Below are positions 25,549 to 33,285 of a stretch of 64,000 nucleotides of DNA, piece by piece; the first letter of the stretch is position 1, and each line of letters starts with the position of its first letter. The position numbers and the translations under genes are program-made. The notes beneath the pieces are model-generated. The model saw nothing but the letters and a program-made list of their open reading frames with translations, was not told the origin of the DNA and made no database searches. This stretch comes from Ghiorsea bivora (GTDB lineage Bacteria > Pseudomonadota > Zetaproteobacteria > Mariprofundales > Mariprofundaceae). The DNA is taken from NCBI RefSeq assembly GCF_000744415.1, contig NZ_JQLW01000005.1, forward strand, positions 38,650 to 102,649. The letters run 5' to 3'.

Positions 25549-26238
25549 TTATTTCTTTTGGTCATAATCATTTGCTAGGTGGTATATCAGATTCAAATCA
25601 TCTTCACTTATATCAATAAACGAATCAATCTGTCGTAAAGCATGCCTAATGCCCTGATGTGACAACTTATTTTCTGAAACCTTTGACTCAGTTGCTCTGC
25701 TATCCAATTTACCAAGGCATGCAGGGTAGCGCCTACCTTTTAAGAAGAAGTTAAACAGAAAAGCAACAGAAAAAATCACTAGCACATTAATCAATACAGG
25801 TGCAATAATATATTCAAAGCCCAATGCGGTCACCGAAGAACCACTCACCACAGCGGTAAGTGCTGTAGCGCCAGCAGGTGGATGAATGCACCTCAGATAA
25901 TACATTGTAGTTACCGAAAGACCAACAGCTGCGGCTGCAGCCACATATATATCTGGAATGAGTTGGGCACAACTCACACCAATGAATGCCGACAACAGGT
26001 GACCACCGAATAACGGCCAAGGTTGTGAAAGTACCCCATGCGGCACAGCAAATAGTAGAACAGTCGCTGCACCCATTGAGGCTACTATTAAAAATGCACC
26101 ATCTCCCAGTAAAAAATAACTGATATGATAAACAATAAAAATAGCCAAAAATCCACCAACCCCAGAGAGCAGTTTCTCAGCATGGCTAGTAGGGTCAACC
26201 TCTATAGCAATAAAGTTAACTATGGATTGTAGATTCAT
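25549..26238 (-). CDS. HPP-family membrane protein
   Basis: A 229-residue protein with the HPP domain: four or five membrane helices and the name-giving motif in YLRCIHPPAGATALTAV. Other conserved parts are GDGAFLIVASMGAATVLLFA and SQPWPLFGGHLLSAFIG. The C-terminal 60 residues are hydrophilic and cytoplasmic. HPP proteins have been linked to nitrite transport in plastids and cyanobacteria. It is the last gene of the norSY-senC-orf1 operon (30 bases after orf1), suggesting a part in handling nitrogen oxides; substrate unknown. Confidence 0.85.
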   Translation of the reverse strand: MNLQSIVNFIAIEVDPTSHAEKLLSGVGGFLAIFIVYHISYFLLGDGAFLIVASMGAATVLLFAVPHGVLSQPWPLFGGHLLSAFIGVSCAQLIPDIYVAAAAAVGLSVTTMYYLRCIHPPAGATALTAVVSGSSVTALGFEYIIAPVLINVLVIFSVAFLFNFFLKGRRYPACLGKLDSRATESKVSENKLSHQGIRHALRQIDSFIDISEDDLNLIYHLANDYDQKK

Positions 26239-26268
26239 ATTTACTCCTGTAACTATCGTATTTTATCT

Positions 26269-26862
26269 CTAATGCAGGTCGTCGCCTGTAGTAATAATGG
26301 GTTGTTTCCAACTACCAAAAAACAGAAATACAACCCAAAAAAATGCAATTACCAACGCTAATATCATGGCAGCATAACCAAACTCTTCTTGTTGGTTTAC
26401 CAAGTAGTTATTACACACTCTTATGGGAGAAGATACATAAAGCCAGCCAACCACAACCAACATTGAAATGCCATTAGTCCATACAACAGCACGGGCAAAA
26501 CCCGACATACGGAACCAACTCATGCCTAGAGGAATCCCAATCAATAGCGGAATAGTGGTAAACTTTAATATTTCCCAAAGTGTCTCATTTAGTGAGGCAT
26601 CAAGCCAACGGGGTATCATCCAAAATAAGATAAACACGAGGCTAATAAAAAGCCCTGGCAAACCACCCTCATTCCAATCTTGCATCATATTCGACTTTAA
26701 ATTTCGCCCCACAAACCAACCCGCCAAAATCAAAGTTGGAATCTGTATTAACATATGGAGAATTAAAGATGACTCTAAGAAGTTTCGAATACTTGGAAAT
26801 AAAAGGACTAGAATGATCACAATCCCTATATAATAAGTACTTATTGAATTATCCCTCTCCAT
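26269..26862 (-). CDS. Membrane protein of the norSY-senC-orf1 type cluster
   Basis: A 197-residue protein with about five or six membrane helices and almost no soluble part. Recognisable stretches are PGLFISLVFILFWMIPRWLD, GMSWFRMSGFARAVVWTNG and SSPIRVCNNYLVNQQEEFG. It overlaps senC by one base. Position and size match the 'orf1' that follows norS, norY and senC in ammonia-oxidising bacteria. The function is unknown; assembly or copper delivery for the haem-copper enzyme is a guess. Confidence 0.75.
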   Translation of the reverse strand: MERDNSISTYYIGIVIILVLLFPSIRNFLESSLILHMLIQIPTLILAGWFVGRNLKSNMMQDWNEGGLPGLFISLVFILFWMIPRWLDASLNETLWEILKFTTIPLLIGIPLGMSWFRMSGFARAVVWTNGISMLVVVGWLYVSSPIRVCNNYLVNQQEEFGYAAMILALVIAFFWVVFLFFGSWKQPIITTGDDLH

Positions 26863-27461
26863 TACAAGCGCAGCACCAATTCTTTAATAATTTCTGAGTG
26901 TGGTTCTAAACTAACAATTTTATCCAATTTTACTGACTTATTCACAAAGTGAACTCCTGCATTATGCTCAAAGTCCCCCTTCTGGTCGGGTATTACTGTA
27001 ATTCCAAATGTTTCCAATAATAATTTAAGCTCTTTTTTATTTTCTACTTTCGCAACCTTCCAAAAATCAGGAATGGTTCCATATCTATCACCATAACTCT
27101 TGAGATCTTCAACCGTATCACGTGGATCAAAGCTAATGCTTATCAAGTACACATGCCTTCCTTGTAGGTATGGCGGTATTTTTTCAGCCACATATTCAAA
27201 TGTTTGACCCAGCTCATGACAAAGCGTCGAACAACGTGTATAAATAAACTCTACAAGTACATTACTCCCTTGGAAATCTTGAAGCTTAAAAAGTTCACCC
27301 CTTTGATCTCTCAAGGTTACTGGTGGAAGAGGCCTAGGCTGCTCTTCCACCAGTTTACGCCTTTCTCCTTCTGTTGTTAAAACTTTCAGGCCATCAGTCC
27401 CTACCCATAAAATACTAACTCCAATACTTAATATTATAAGAATGCTGATGACCTTGTTCAT
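26862..27461 (-). CDS. senC: SCO1/SenC-family copper chaperone
   Basis: A 199-residue thioredoxin-fold protein with an N-terminal membrane anchor (about residues 4-22). The copper site is the CxxxC in YTRCSTLCHELG plus a distal His in HNAGVHFVN. SCO proteins insert copper into the CuA centre of haem-copper enzymes. The partner here has a CuA motif (subunit II, 28889-29413), so the role is well supported. It starts one base after the norY stop. Confidence 0.92.
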   Translation of the reverse strand: MNKVISILIILSIGVSILWVGTDGLKVLTTEGERRKLVEEQPRPLPPVTLRDQRGELFKLQDFQGSNVLVEFIYTRCSTLCHELGQTFEYVAEKIPPYLQGRHVYLISISFDPRDTVEDLKSYGDRYGTIPDFWKVAKVENKKELKLLLETFGITVIPDQKGDFEHNAGVHFVNKSVKLDKIVSLEPHSEIIKELVLRL

Positions 27462-27462
27462 A

Positions 27463-28887
27463 CTATGTTCTCACAGCCTTGCCAACACGGCTTAAGAAGC
27501 TTAACACGAATATAATAACACTCAGTATCGTCAAACCTGCAAAAACTGCGCCAATCGCATCAATCATCAACCATTCTGGTTGGTGCTCTGCAAAACGACG
27601 AGGAACACTCTCCTTACCTGCCCAAAGAAAAGTTAATATAAAGCCCAATCCCCCAACAATAAATGACAGCAGGGCCGCTCGGTCTAATTTACTACCTTCA
27701 TTTTTAGTGATGTAATACATAAAACCCATAACCATTGGTACTAAACCTAGGAGTAAATAAGTATGAAAGTGACCTGGTACCCATTGGGTATTATGTAGAA
27801 CCTGATTCACCACAATTGTACCATCAACAATAGCCGGAATTGAACCCACAGCCCACCCGAAAACTGCTAAAAACAAAAGACTTACAGGCATAGACCAATT
27901 GAGACCTGAGCGATGCACATAGGTTAAGGCACCAAAAGCAGTAACAACAAGTACTGGAATACCACTCAAATATGAAATGATTTGTCCCATAACCATCATC
28001 CAAGTTGGCATAGCGAAATCCATTAATAAATGGTGAGGGTAAACAATAATCACAAACAATGTTGAGCATGTCCAAGCAAGTAAAAAGGGTTTATTAGCTT
28101 TCCATGCACGACCAGTGTAATGCGGTACAATTTCATAAACAGCAATCACACTCATATAAATAGTAGCATTGATAAACACATGGCCAAAAAAGAAAATCAT
28201 ATTCTTGCCCAGTAACGGATCAATAGTAAACTCTGGAACAAGAATATTGATAATACTAATCACTAAAACTGCTGCGCCAGAAACCAAACCCAGCACATTA
28301 ATAATTAGCACCATTGTAGAAGCAACAACCGTTGGTGGTGGTGCATCTGCAGTACTATTACCAAACAGTTGTGGCCAGCCCATCGCATTACTTATGCTGC
28401 CATACCTCTTTAGAATAGCCCACCCTGTATCTAGATGAAAAACTAGGAACCCTACCCCAATCAACAAAACACCACTTAAATACAATACCGCGGCACCTGC
28501 TTCCCATCCACCACCAGACATCGCAGGAAGAGGGTAAAGAAATGTCCATGCTGCAGCAAATCCACCCAAAAATATTGCACTGAGAATCATTACCACGCCA
28601 ACTAAAAACAATACTAAGTTTAATATAAAGATTGGAGTACTTAGCTTCACGTACTGCCCAAGAAAATACCACATGATTGATGCGCCACATATTCCCGCAA
28701 TCCCTACCATACCAATACCATGTGCCGTCATTAATTGATAAAATAGTTCGTCTGGAATAGACAATCCGCCTGACTGCGCAGTACGCATAGTTAACCCAAA
28801 CAGCATCAGAAGTAACAATACCACCCCAGCTGTTGACAAATAAACGAGAACTGAATCCTTAGCACCTTTAGAAATTATATTCTTCAC
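27463..28887 (-). CDS. norY: Haem-copper NO reductase-like catalytic subunit (NorY type)
   Basis: About 474 residues with 12 or so membrane helices. I start at GTG 28887 because GGAGGAG lies six bases upstream, overlapping the norS stop; an open frame extends further. Haem and CuB ligands are visible: His in LMTAHGIGMVG (low-spin haem), His in FFGHVFINATIY, the pair in IVYPHHLLMDF and VPGHFHTYLL. The residue four after the helix VI His is Asn, where cytochrome oxidases of types A and B have the cross-linked Tyr. Lack of that Tyr, and the neighbours norS, senC and orf1, point to the sNOR/NorSY class of NO reductases rather than an oxidase. Regulation by NsrR is likely. Confidence 0.78.
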   Translation of the reverse strand: MKNIISKGAKDSVLVYLSTAGVVLLLLMLFGLTMRTAQSGGLSIPDELFYQLMTAHGIGMVGIAGICGASIMWYFLGQYVKLSTPIFILNLVLFLVGVVMILSAIFLGGFAAAWTFLYPLPAMSGGGWEAGAAVLYLSGVLLIGVGFLVFHLDTGWAILKRYGSISNAMGWPQLFGNSTADAPPPTVVASTMVLIINVLGLVSGAAVLVISIINILVPEFTIDPLLGKNMIFFFGHVFINATIYMSVIAVYEIVPHYTGRAWKANKPFLLAWTCSTLFVIIVYPHHLLMDFAMPTWMMVMGQIISYLSGIPVLVVTAFGALTYVHRSGLNWSMPVSLLFLAVFGWAVGSIPAIVDGTIVVNQVLHNTQWVPGHFHTYLLLGLVPMVMGFMYYITKNEGSKLDRAALLSFIVGGLGFILTFLWAGKESVPRRFAEHQPEWLMIDAIGAVFAGLTILSVIIFVLSFLSRVGKAVRT

Positions 28888-28888
28888 T

Positions 28889-29413
28889 TCAGACTCCTCC
28901 ATTGCTTGTAACCGTAATTTCTTCAGACATCGTGTGATGTCCCATACCACAATATTCAAGACAGAGAATTTTATAGACCCCTGGCTTCGTAAATGTATAC
29001 GTCAACACATTGGTATACTCTGGCATCGCCTGCGTTTGAGCTATCAATGTCATTGTATCATCATATATAGCAAAACCGTGAGTCACATCAGCTGAAGTAA
29101 CATGAAATTCAACCGGTCTTCCTACCTCTATCTCCATAGGGCTAATATCCCAGTTGTATTGAGACCCTTCGATTTCTACTATTTGTATATTACCATCTGC
29201 CGACGTTGAATACGGTAACTTCTCCAATGTCAGCATACCTACTGGAACTCCTACAATAAGTATCAACCAAAATAAAATTGCCCTTATTTTTCCTGCTGGT
29301 CCCTGCACCGCTGTGGCATCTACCGCATCACCAGACTTTATGATAACGAATATAAATGCTGCTCCGAGCAGTCCCATTAGCCATATTGAAATGGCCCATG
29401 CAATATCCTGCAT
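28889..29413 (-). CDS. norS: CuA-bearing subunit II (NorS type)
   Basis: A 174-residue membrane-anchored cupredoxin. Two N-terminal helices (about residues 6-26 and 44-64) precede the periplasmic domain. The CuA ligands are complete: His112 in VTHGFAIYD and C151-LEY-C155-GMG-H159-H-T-M162. Cytochrome c or a small copper protein would donate electrons here, and NorY would reduce NO. The start has a strong AGGAGG seven bases upstream. norY follows without a gap. Confidence 0.82.
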   Translation of the reverse strand: MQDIAWAISIWLMGLLGAAFIFVIIKSGDAVDATAVQGPAGKIRAILFWLILIVGVPVGMLTLEKLPYSTSADGNIQIVEIEGSQYNWDISPMEIEVGRPVEFHVTSADVTHGFAIYDDTMTLIAQTQAMPEYTNVLTYTFTKPGVYKILCLEYCGMGHHTMSEEITVTSNGGV

Positions 29414-29426
29414 ACTTTCCTCCTAA

Positions 29427-29449
29427 TAGTTATATATTAAATACATCTT
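29427..29449 (-). promoter_or_regulatory. Possible NsrR box upstream of norS
   Basis: Minus strand reads AAGATGTATTTAATATATAA, with a left half-site that fits the NsrR consensus AAGATGYATTTN-type; the right half is degenerate. It sits 14 bases before the norS ATG, at the edge of the ribosome-binding site, where binding would block expression. Confidence 0.5.
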
Positions 29450-29496
29450 ATAGGGTAAAAAAAATACACTTTTATAATGTATAATCTCATGCCTAT

Positions 29497-29519
29497 AAGA
29501 TGTATATAGGATGCACCTT
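29497..29519. promoter_or_regulatory. NsrR-type operator, 23-bp imperfect palindrome
   Basis: AAGATGTATATAGGATGCAC followed by CTT has both half-sites (AAGATGYAT / ATGCAYCTT) in the NsrR arrangement. It lies midway between the divergent norS and nsrR genes, so the regulator could control both itself and the NO reductase operon. Confidence 0.6.
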
Positions 29520-29562
29520 ATGAAGGGTTGATAAAGATGTCAATAAAATATATGTTACATGC

Positions 29563-29958
29563 ATGCAACTAACTAAATATACAGACTACTCTTTGCGAAC
29601 TCTCCTCTATTTAGGTACTCACCAAGACCGTCTTTCGACCATTTCAGAAATAAGTAAATACCATAATATTTCTCGCAATCACTTGGTTAAAGTTGTTCAT
29701 CAACTAGGAACAAATGGGTATATATTAACCATTCGTGGAAAGAATGGAGGAATTCGTTTAGCGAGGAAACCGAATGAAATTCAGCTTAGCCAAGTTGTTA
29801 GGCTTACTGAGCCAAACATGGATATTCAGGAGTGTTTTTCCAAAGAAACAAATACATGCCCATTAATAGATGAATGTAAACTTAAGCATGTTTTCTATAG
29901 TGCTAGAGAGTCATTCATGAAAACCTTAGAGGAAAAGTATCTTAGCGACATTTTATAA
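29563..29958 (+). CDS. nsrR: Rrf2-family regulator, NsrR-like
   Basis: A 131-residue winged-helix repressor. The N-terminus MQLTKYTDYSLRTLLYLG matches NsrR proteins; the recognition region is ISEISKYHNISRNHLVKVVHQ. Three Cys for an Fe-S cluster occur in ECFSKETNTCPLIDECKLKH (spacing C-x7-C-x5-C; in E. coli NsrR it is C-x4-C-x5-C). NsrR's cluster reacts with NO, releasing DNA. The gene is divergent from norSY-senC-orf1, so it most likely senses NO and derepresses that operon. No good Shine-Dalgarno is seen. RirA or IscR are less likely given the context. Confidence 0.82.
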   Translation: MQLTKYTDYSLRTLLYLGTHQDRLSTISEISKYHNISRNHLVKVVHQLGTNGYILTIRGKNGGIRLARKPNEIQLSQVVRLTEPNMDIQECFSKETNTCPLIDECKLKHVFYSARESFMKTLEEKYLSDIL

Positions 29959-30054
29959 TCTTATGAGACTGATAGTTGTTTTCCACTACACATGAAGGTC
30001 AGTTGGTTGGACTGTATAGATTACCATCAAAAAGCCATCCCATTGGCATAAAAA

Positions 30055-30247
30055 ACCAGCCCATAATTATTCAAAAAACCACCCAGTATTTTTTTTACAC
30101 GGAATAGAGTATAGCAATGCACATCTTTCCTGTGTCCTCCAGTCCTGTACCCAGTAAACCACTCAACCTGATGGTGAAGACGTTTGACTTCATAACCTTT
30201 CAACATGAATAATACCAAGGTGGCTTTTTGAATAATTATGGGCTGGT
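30055..30247. mobile_element. 193-bp element with 29-bp terminal inverted repeats
   Basis: ACCAGCCCATAATTATTCAA plus AAAACCACC at 30055-30083 is repeated inverted at 30219-30247 with one mismatch. The 135-base interior holds no convincing gene (a short minus-strand frame crosses it). Outside the arms, a CAAAAAGCCA block is also inverted on both sides (about 30028 and 30265), so the symmetry extends further. It could be a MITE-like element, a recombinase target region, or a very long RNA hairpin. No target-site duplication was seen. The recombinase gene begins 19 bases downstream. Confidence 0.6.
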
Positions 30248-30265
30248 CTACTCAATGGTTATACG

Positions 30266-32206
30266 TTGGCTTTTTGCATGTTATTTTATATTCAACATGG
30301 TTCATCATTTCACCGTACCCTTCGAATAAGTACTATCCGCAACTATGTTAGTCGCATATCTACCCGACTATACGGCACAATTGGTGACCAAGACCTAAGA
30401 ACCTTTAATATCGAAGCTTTTGAAGACATTTACACACAAATTTTGGAGGAGGAAGATAAGTCTAGGCGAACCATTGCCCGTATTCTAAGCGAGTTTCACC
30501 ATTACTTGGTCAAAGAACATCAATGCCCCGAACTCGACAACTCGGTTCTTGGCATTTCCCACACACTCACTTCAGTTGATGCCAATATTATCAGTGTTGA
30601 TGAACTCTATAGAACCTTTACTTGCTTGAACCAAGGTGACTTGGATTTGATTCATCCTGATCTCACCACCATTGCAAAACTATTAACTACAATATCTTTC
30701 TTTTGTGGGTTGCGCCGTAGCGAAATCCTAAAACTGCGTATGATTGATGTGCATGCCTCAGTTGCACCAGAACTAATCATTCGCCCCCATGCTACACGGC
30801 GTTTAAAAACCAAAAGTTCCACTCGAAGGGTTCTTCTTTATTGCTTATTACCTAAAGAGCTACTTCAAGCATTTATGGACTGGCTTGAAAAACGAAAGCA
30901 ACAAGAACAAAATAAACCCTATTCTGAATATGTTTTCAGTATTCCTGACAAGCAATACGCATTTGTACCTGAAGAACTTATTTTTCCAGCCATTCACCGA
31001 GCACTGCGCCAAGCTACAGGAGATGAAAGCCTACGCTTTCACAGCCTAAGGCACTCATGTGCATCATGGAACATATTGCGTTTGATGTGTGCAGAGCATG
31101 GGGTTCCACAACAGTTCTTCAACCATATGCCTTTTACCAAACAGTGGCTTGAGAGCGGCACTCAGTTTAAACAAAAACTATATTTGCATCAAAAACCAAC
31201 TCGCAAACATTTATATACCATTACAGCTATGCTTGGTCATGCTAACCCAAGCATTACCCTAGAACATTATATCCATTGGTGTGATGTGCTCTTGCACCAT
31301 AACCTACAGCACCACCTAAAACCTATTGAAAAACAAATCTGGGTGAATGCCACACAAATGAAACAAGCGACAGTATATCGTATCCTTAAAAGCGGTGGTT
31401 CGGATGCACTAATCACAAGGTTACGAAAAAAACATAAAGATAAACTAGTTTATCTTCAAAAAAGAGGGGAGTTGGAATATATTGACAATAATGAAACCTA
31501 TAATGTTTACAGTAATTTATTAGATATTTGGAAACTACTTTACCTTTATAGCAAACATAGCCTAAACCTTGAAACTTTGGCTGAACGGTATGGACTAACC
31601 ACGGATGAGACGAAACAAATTGTAGCCAATGCACAAAACCTTCAAGGCCTTAAAAGCAATGATCGACACAAAAGCCCACGCATCCGCTTTATGACCTCAA
31701 ATGATGGTCGAGTCTTACTATGCCCAAGAAAACCAACCACCTATCAGGGGGATGCTCTTGCCAAAGACTTTGCGATTCGCCTAAACACACTCAAAAACGA
31801 AACACCTGAAGCATATACTTTTATGCTAGATTACTACATTCAACATTCTAGGCAAAAATCAAATGATTTAGTATTCCGAAATATCGAAAATGCGAACCGT
31901 TTTTATCAAGCATTGTTACAAATGGGGATTGTCAAAAAGCATATCATCTTCACTTGGCTCTATGGCAAAAATATAGATAAACTCAGTAATGCACAACGCA
32001 AACAACATTGGCGGAAAGGGCTTGCTCTCACCAAGCATCAAAAGTTGGGCGAAAAGAAAATCAATAACACCCGACCCCTTGGGAAATATGGGCAATTAAG
32101 CATTCGTATCCAAGATTACTTAAATAATCCATCGAACTTATCACAGTCCACCGAAGCATTTCGCTTTGTTTTCTTAGTATCCTCAATTTTCTCACAAGCT
32201 AGATAA
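30266..32206 (+). CDS. Large tyrosine recombinase, probably 5'-truncated
   Basis: A 646-residue protein counted from a TTG at 30266; the first ATG is 30278. The catalytic domain (about residues 105-345) has Arg150 in CGLRRSEILKLR, a Lys near 181-183, His259 and Arg262 in RFHSLRHSCAS, His325 in MLGHANPSI and Tyr335 in LEHYIHW, so the active site looks complete. The N-terminal part starts abruptly, right after the inverted-repeat element and without a ribosome-binding site, suggesting loss of its start. Residues 345-646 form a long C-terminal region with Tyr/Lys-rich helices that I do not recognise. No cargo gene is obvious. Confidence 0.75.
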   Translation: MAFCMLFYIQHGSSFHRTLRISTIRNYVSRISTRLYGTIGDQDLRTFNIEAFEDIYTQILEEEDKSRRTIARILSEFHHYLVKEHQCPELDNSVLGISHTLTSVDANIISVDELYRTFTCLNQGDLDLIHPDLTTIAKLLTTISFFCGLRRSEILKLRMIDVHASVAPELIIRPHATRRLKTKSSTRRVLLYCLLPKELLQAFMDWLEKRKQQEQNKPYSEYVFSIPDKQYAFVPEELIFPAIHRALRQATGDESLRFHSLRHSCASWNILRLMCAEHGVPQQFFNHMPFTKQWLESGTQFKQKLYLHQKPTRKHLYTITAMLGHANPSITLEHYIHWCDVLLHHNLQHHLKPIEKQIWVNATQMKQATVYRILKSGGSDALITRLRKKHKDKLVYLQKRGELEYIDNNETYNVYSNLLDIWKLLYLYSKHSLNLETLAERYGLTTDETKQIVANAQNLQGLKSNDRHKSPRIRFMTSNDGRVLLCPRKPTTYQGDALAKDFAIRLNTLKNETPEAYTFMLDYYIQHSRQKSNDLVFRNIENANRFYQALLQMGIVKKHIIFTWLYGKNIDKLSNAQRKQHWRKGLALTKHQKLGEKKINNTRPLGKYGQLSIRIQDYLNNPSNLSQSTEAFRFVFLVSSIFSQAR

Positions 32207-32332
32207 TAATTGTACAAACAAGCACTTTATAGTTCAAAATAGGGCTATCCTAACCATTTATAATCTCACCCATGAAGTTTGCTTGGCACATAAGTTGCAT
32301 GTTGTTCACCATCAAACACATGGGGAGAAGGT

Positions 32333-33043
32333 ATGCTAAGCATTTTAATTTTTGGTTTTTTATTAGGACTTCGACATGCCATGGAGGCAGACCATGTTGC
32401 GGCAGTGGCTTCTATGGCAACACGCAGTACATCATTAGCAGAAGGCATACGTGTAGGTGCAACTTGGGGTATAGGCCACACCCTCACATTATTATTGTTT
32501 GGCTCTATTGTAATATTCTCGCATTCACTTATTCCTGAAACCATGGCATTAGGCTTAGAGTTTACTGTCGGTATCATGTTGGTAACACTGGGCATTGATG
32601 TCATTTATAGAATGCGTAAAGAGCGCATACATTTTCACATGCATGAGCACGCTGATGGCATCAAGCATTTTCATGCTCATTCCCATGCCAATGAAGGTGC
32701 ACATAGCGACTCAGCACATGAGCATGAACATAAAAAATTCTCTTTTCGTCCATTATTTGTGGGTATGATGCACGGCATGGCAGGCTCTGCAGCCCTGATT
32801 GCCTTAACCTTACAAACAGTTGAAACCCCAGCTTTAGGCTTTGTTTATATTCTTATATTTGGTTTAGGCTCTGTGCTGGGCATGGCAATCATGGCAACGA
32901 TTATTATGATTCCTTTACGTCAATCTGCCAAACGACTAACCCATATTTATGGTCGCCTACAAACGACCATTGGTATCGCCACCCTTGGGCTTGGGCTTTA
33001 TGTCATGTATGAAATTGGCATTGTGCAAGGGCTAGTGGTTTAA
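32333..33043 (+). CDS. Nickel transporter, NicO/UreH-type
   Basis: A 236-residue membrane protein with six or so helices. GLRHAMEADHVAAVASMATR is the metal-selectivity motif of NiCoT/NicO-like permeases (HxxxxDH-type), and GMMHGMAGSAALIAL is its second-half counterpart. A His-rich cytoplasmic loop (HFHMHEHADG... HFHAHSHANEG... HEHEH) should bind nickel. GGGGAGAAGG precedes the ATG. It is convergent with the hydrogenase region and followed by tatA, so the likely job is nickel supply for the two [NiFe] hydrogenases. Confidence 0.87.
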   Translation: MLSILIFGFLLGLRHAMEADHVAAVASMATRSTSLAEGIRVGATWGIGHTLTLLLFGSIVIFSHSLIPETMALGLEFTVGIMLVTLGIDVIYRMRKERIHFHMHEHADGIKHFHAHSHANEGAHSDSAHEHEHKKFSFRPLFVGMMHGMAGSAALIALTLQTVETPALGFVYILIFGLGSVLGMAIMATIIMIPLRQSAKRLTHIYGRLQTTIGIATLGLGLYVMYEIGIVQGLVV

Positions 33044-33052
33044 GGAGCGTAT

Positions 33053-33229
33053 ATGTTTGGCTTAGGTACAACAGAGTTAATACTTATTGTCGTGATTGTT
33101 TTGCTACTATTTGGTGCGAAAAAACTACCTGCTTTGGGTGAAGGTTTAGCCAAAGGTATCAAAAACTTTCGCACCAACTTATCAGGTAACACAGATAAAT
33201 CAGACCCCGTAGAAGACAAAAAAGCCTAA
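33053..33229 (+). CDS. tatA: Twin-arginine translocase subunit TatA/TatE
   Basis: A 58-residue protein from ATG 33053, with TAAGGAG upstream. It shows the TatA layout: short N-terminus with Phe-Gly, one helix ([19 protein letters not shown]), the Phe-Gly/KLP hinge, an amphipathic helix ([16 protein letters not shown]) and a charged tail. TatA forms the pore for folded Tat substrates. tatB and tatC are not in the window. Next to the nickel transporter and hydrogenase locus, it may serve export of HoxKG through the HoxK Tat signal. Confidence 0.93.
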   Translation: MFGLGTTELILIVVIVLLLFGAKKLPALGEGLAKGIKNFRTNLSGNTDKSDPVEDKKA

Positions 33230-33252
33230 CCCTAGCATTGCATTCTATGAAA

Positions 33253-33274
33253 GCTTAATAGTCACTCATTAAGC
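33253..33274. terminator. Hairpin between convergent tatA and hypF
   Basis: GCTTAAT-AGTCACTC-ATTAAGC is a perfect 7-bp stem with an 8-base loop. Read on the minus strand it is followed by TTTC, on plus by AATATG, so the T-run is poor. The place between two convergent genes suggests a shared terminator. Confidence 0.4.
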
Positions 33275-33285
33275 AATATGGGATA

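Noticed and set aside
28889-28959. Upstream start of norY at 28959 or 28902
   Set aside because: These starts lie inside norS with no ribosome-binding site, while GGAGGAG fits GTG 28887.
27463-29413. Reading the haem-copper genes as an ordinary cytochrome c oxidase
   Set aside because: The Tyr of the helix VI HxxxY motif is Asn, and the senC/orf1/NsrR context fits an NO reductase better; kept as an alternative only.
30027-30218. 63-residue minus-strand frame across the inverted-repeat element
   Set aside because: It spans the left arm and interior without a Shine-Dalgarno or recognisable domain; more likely non-coding.
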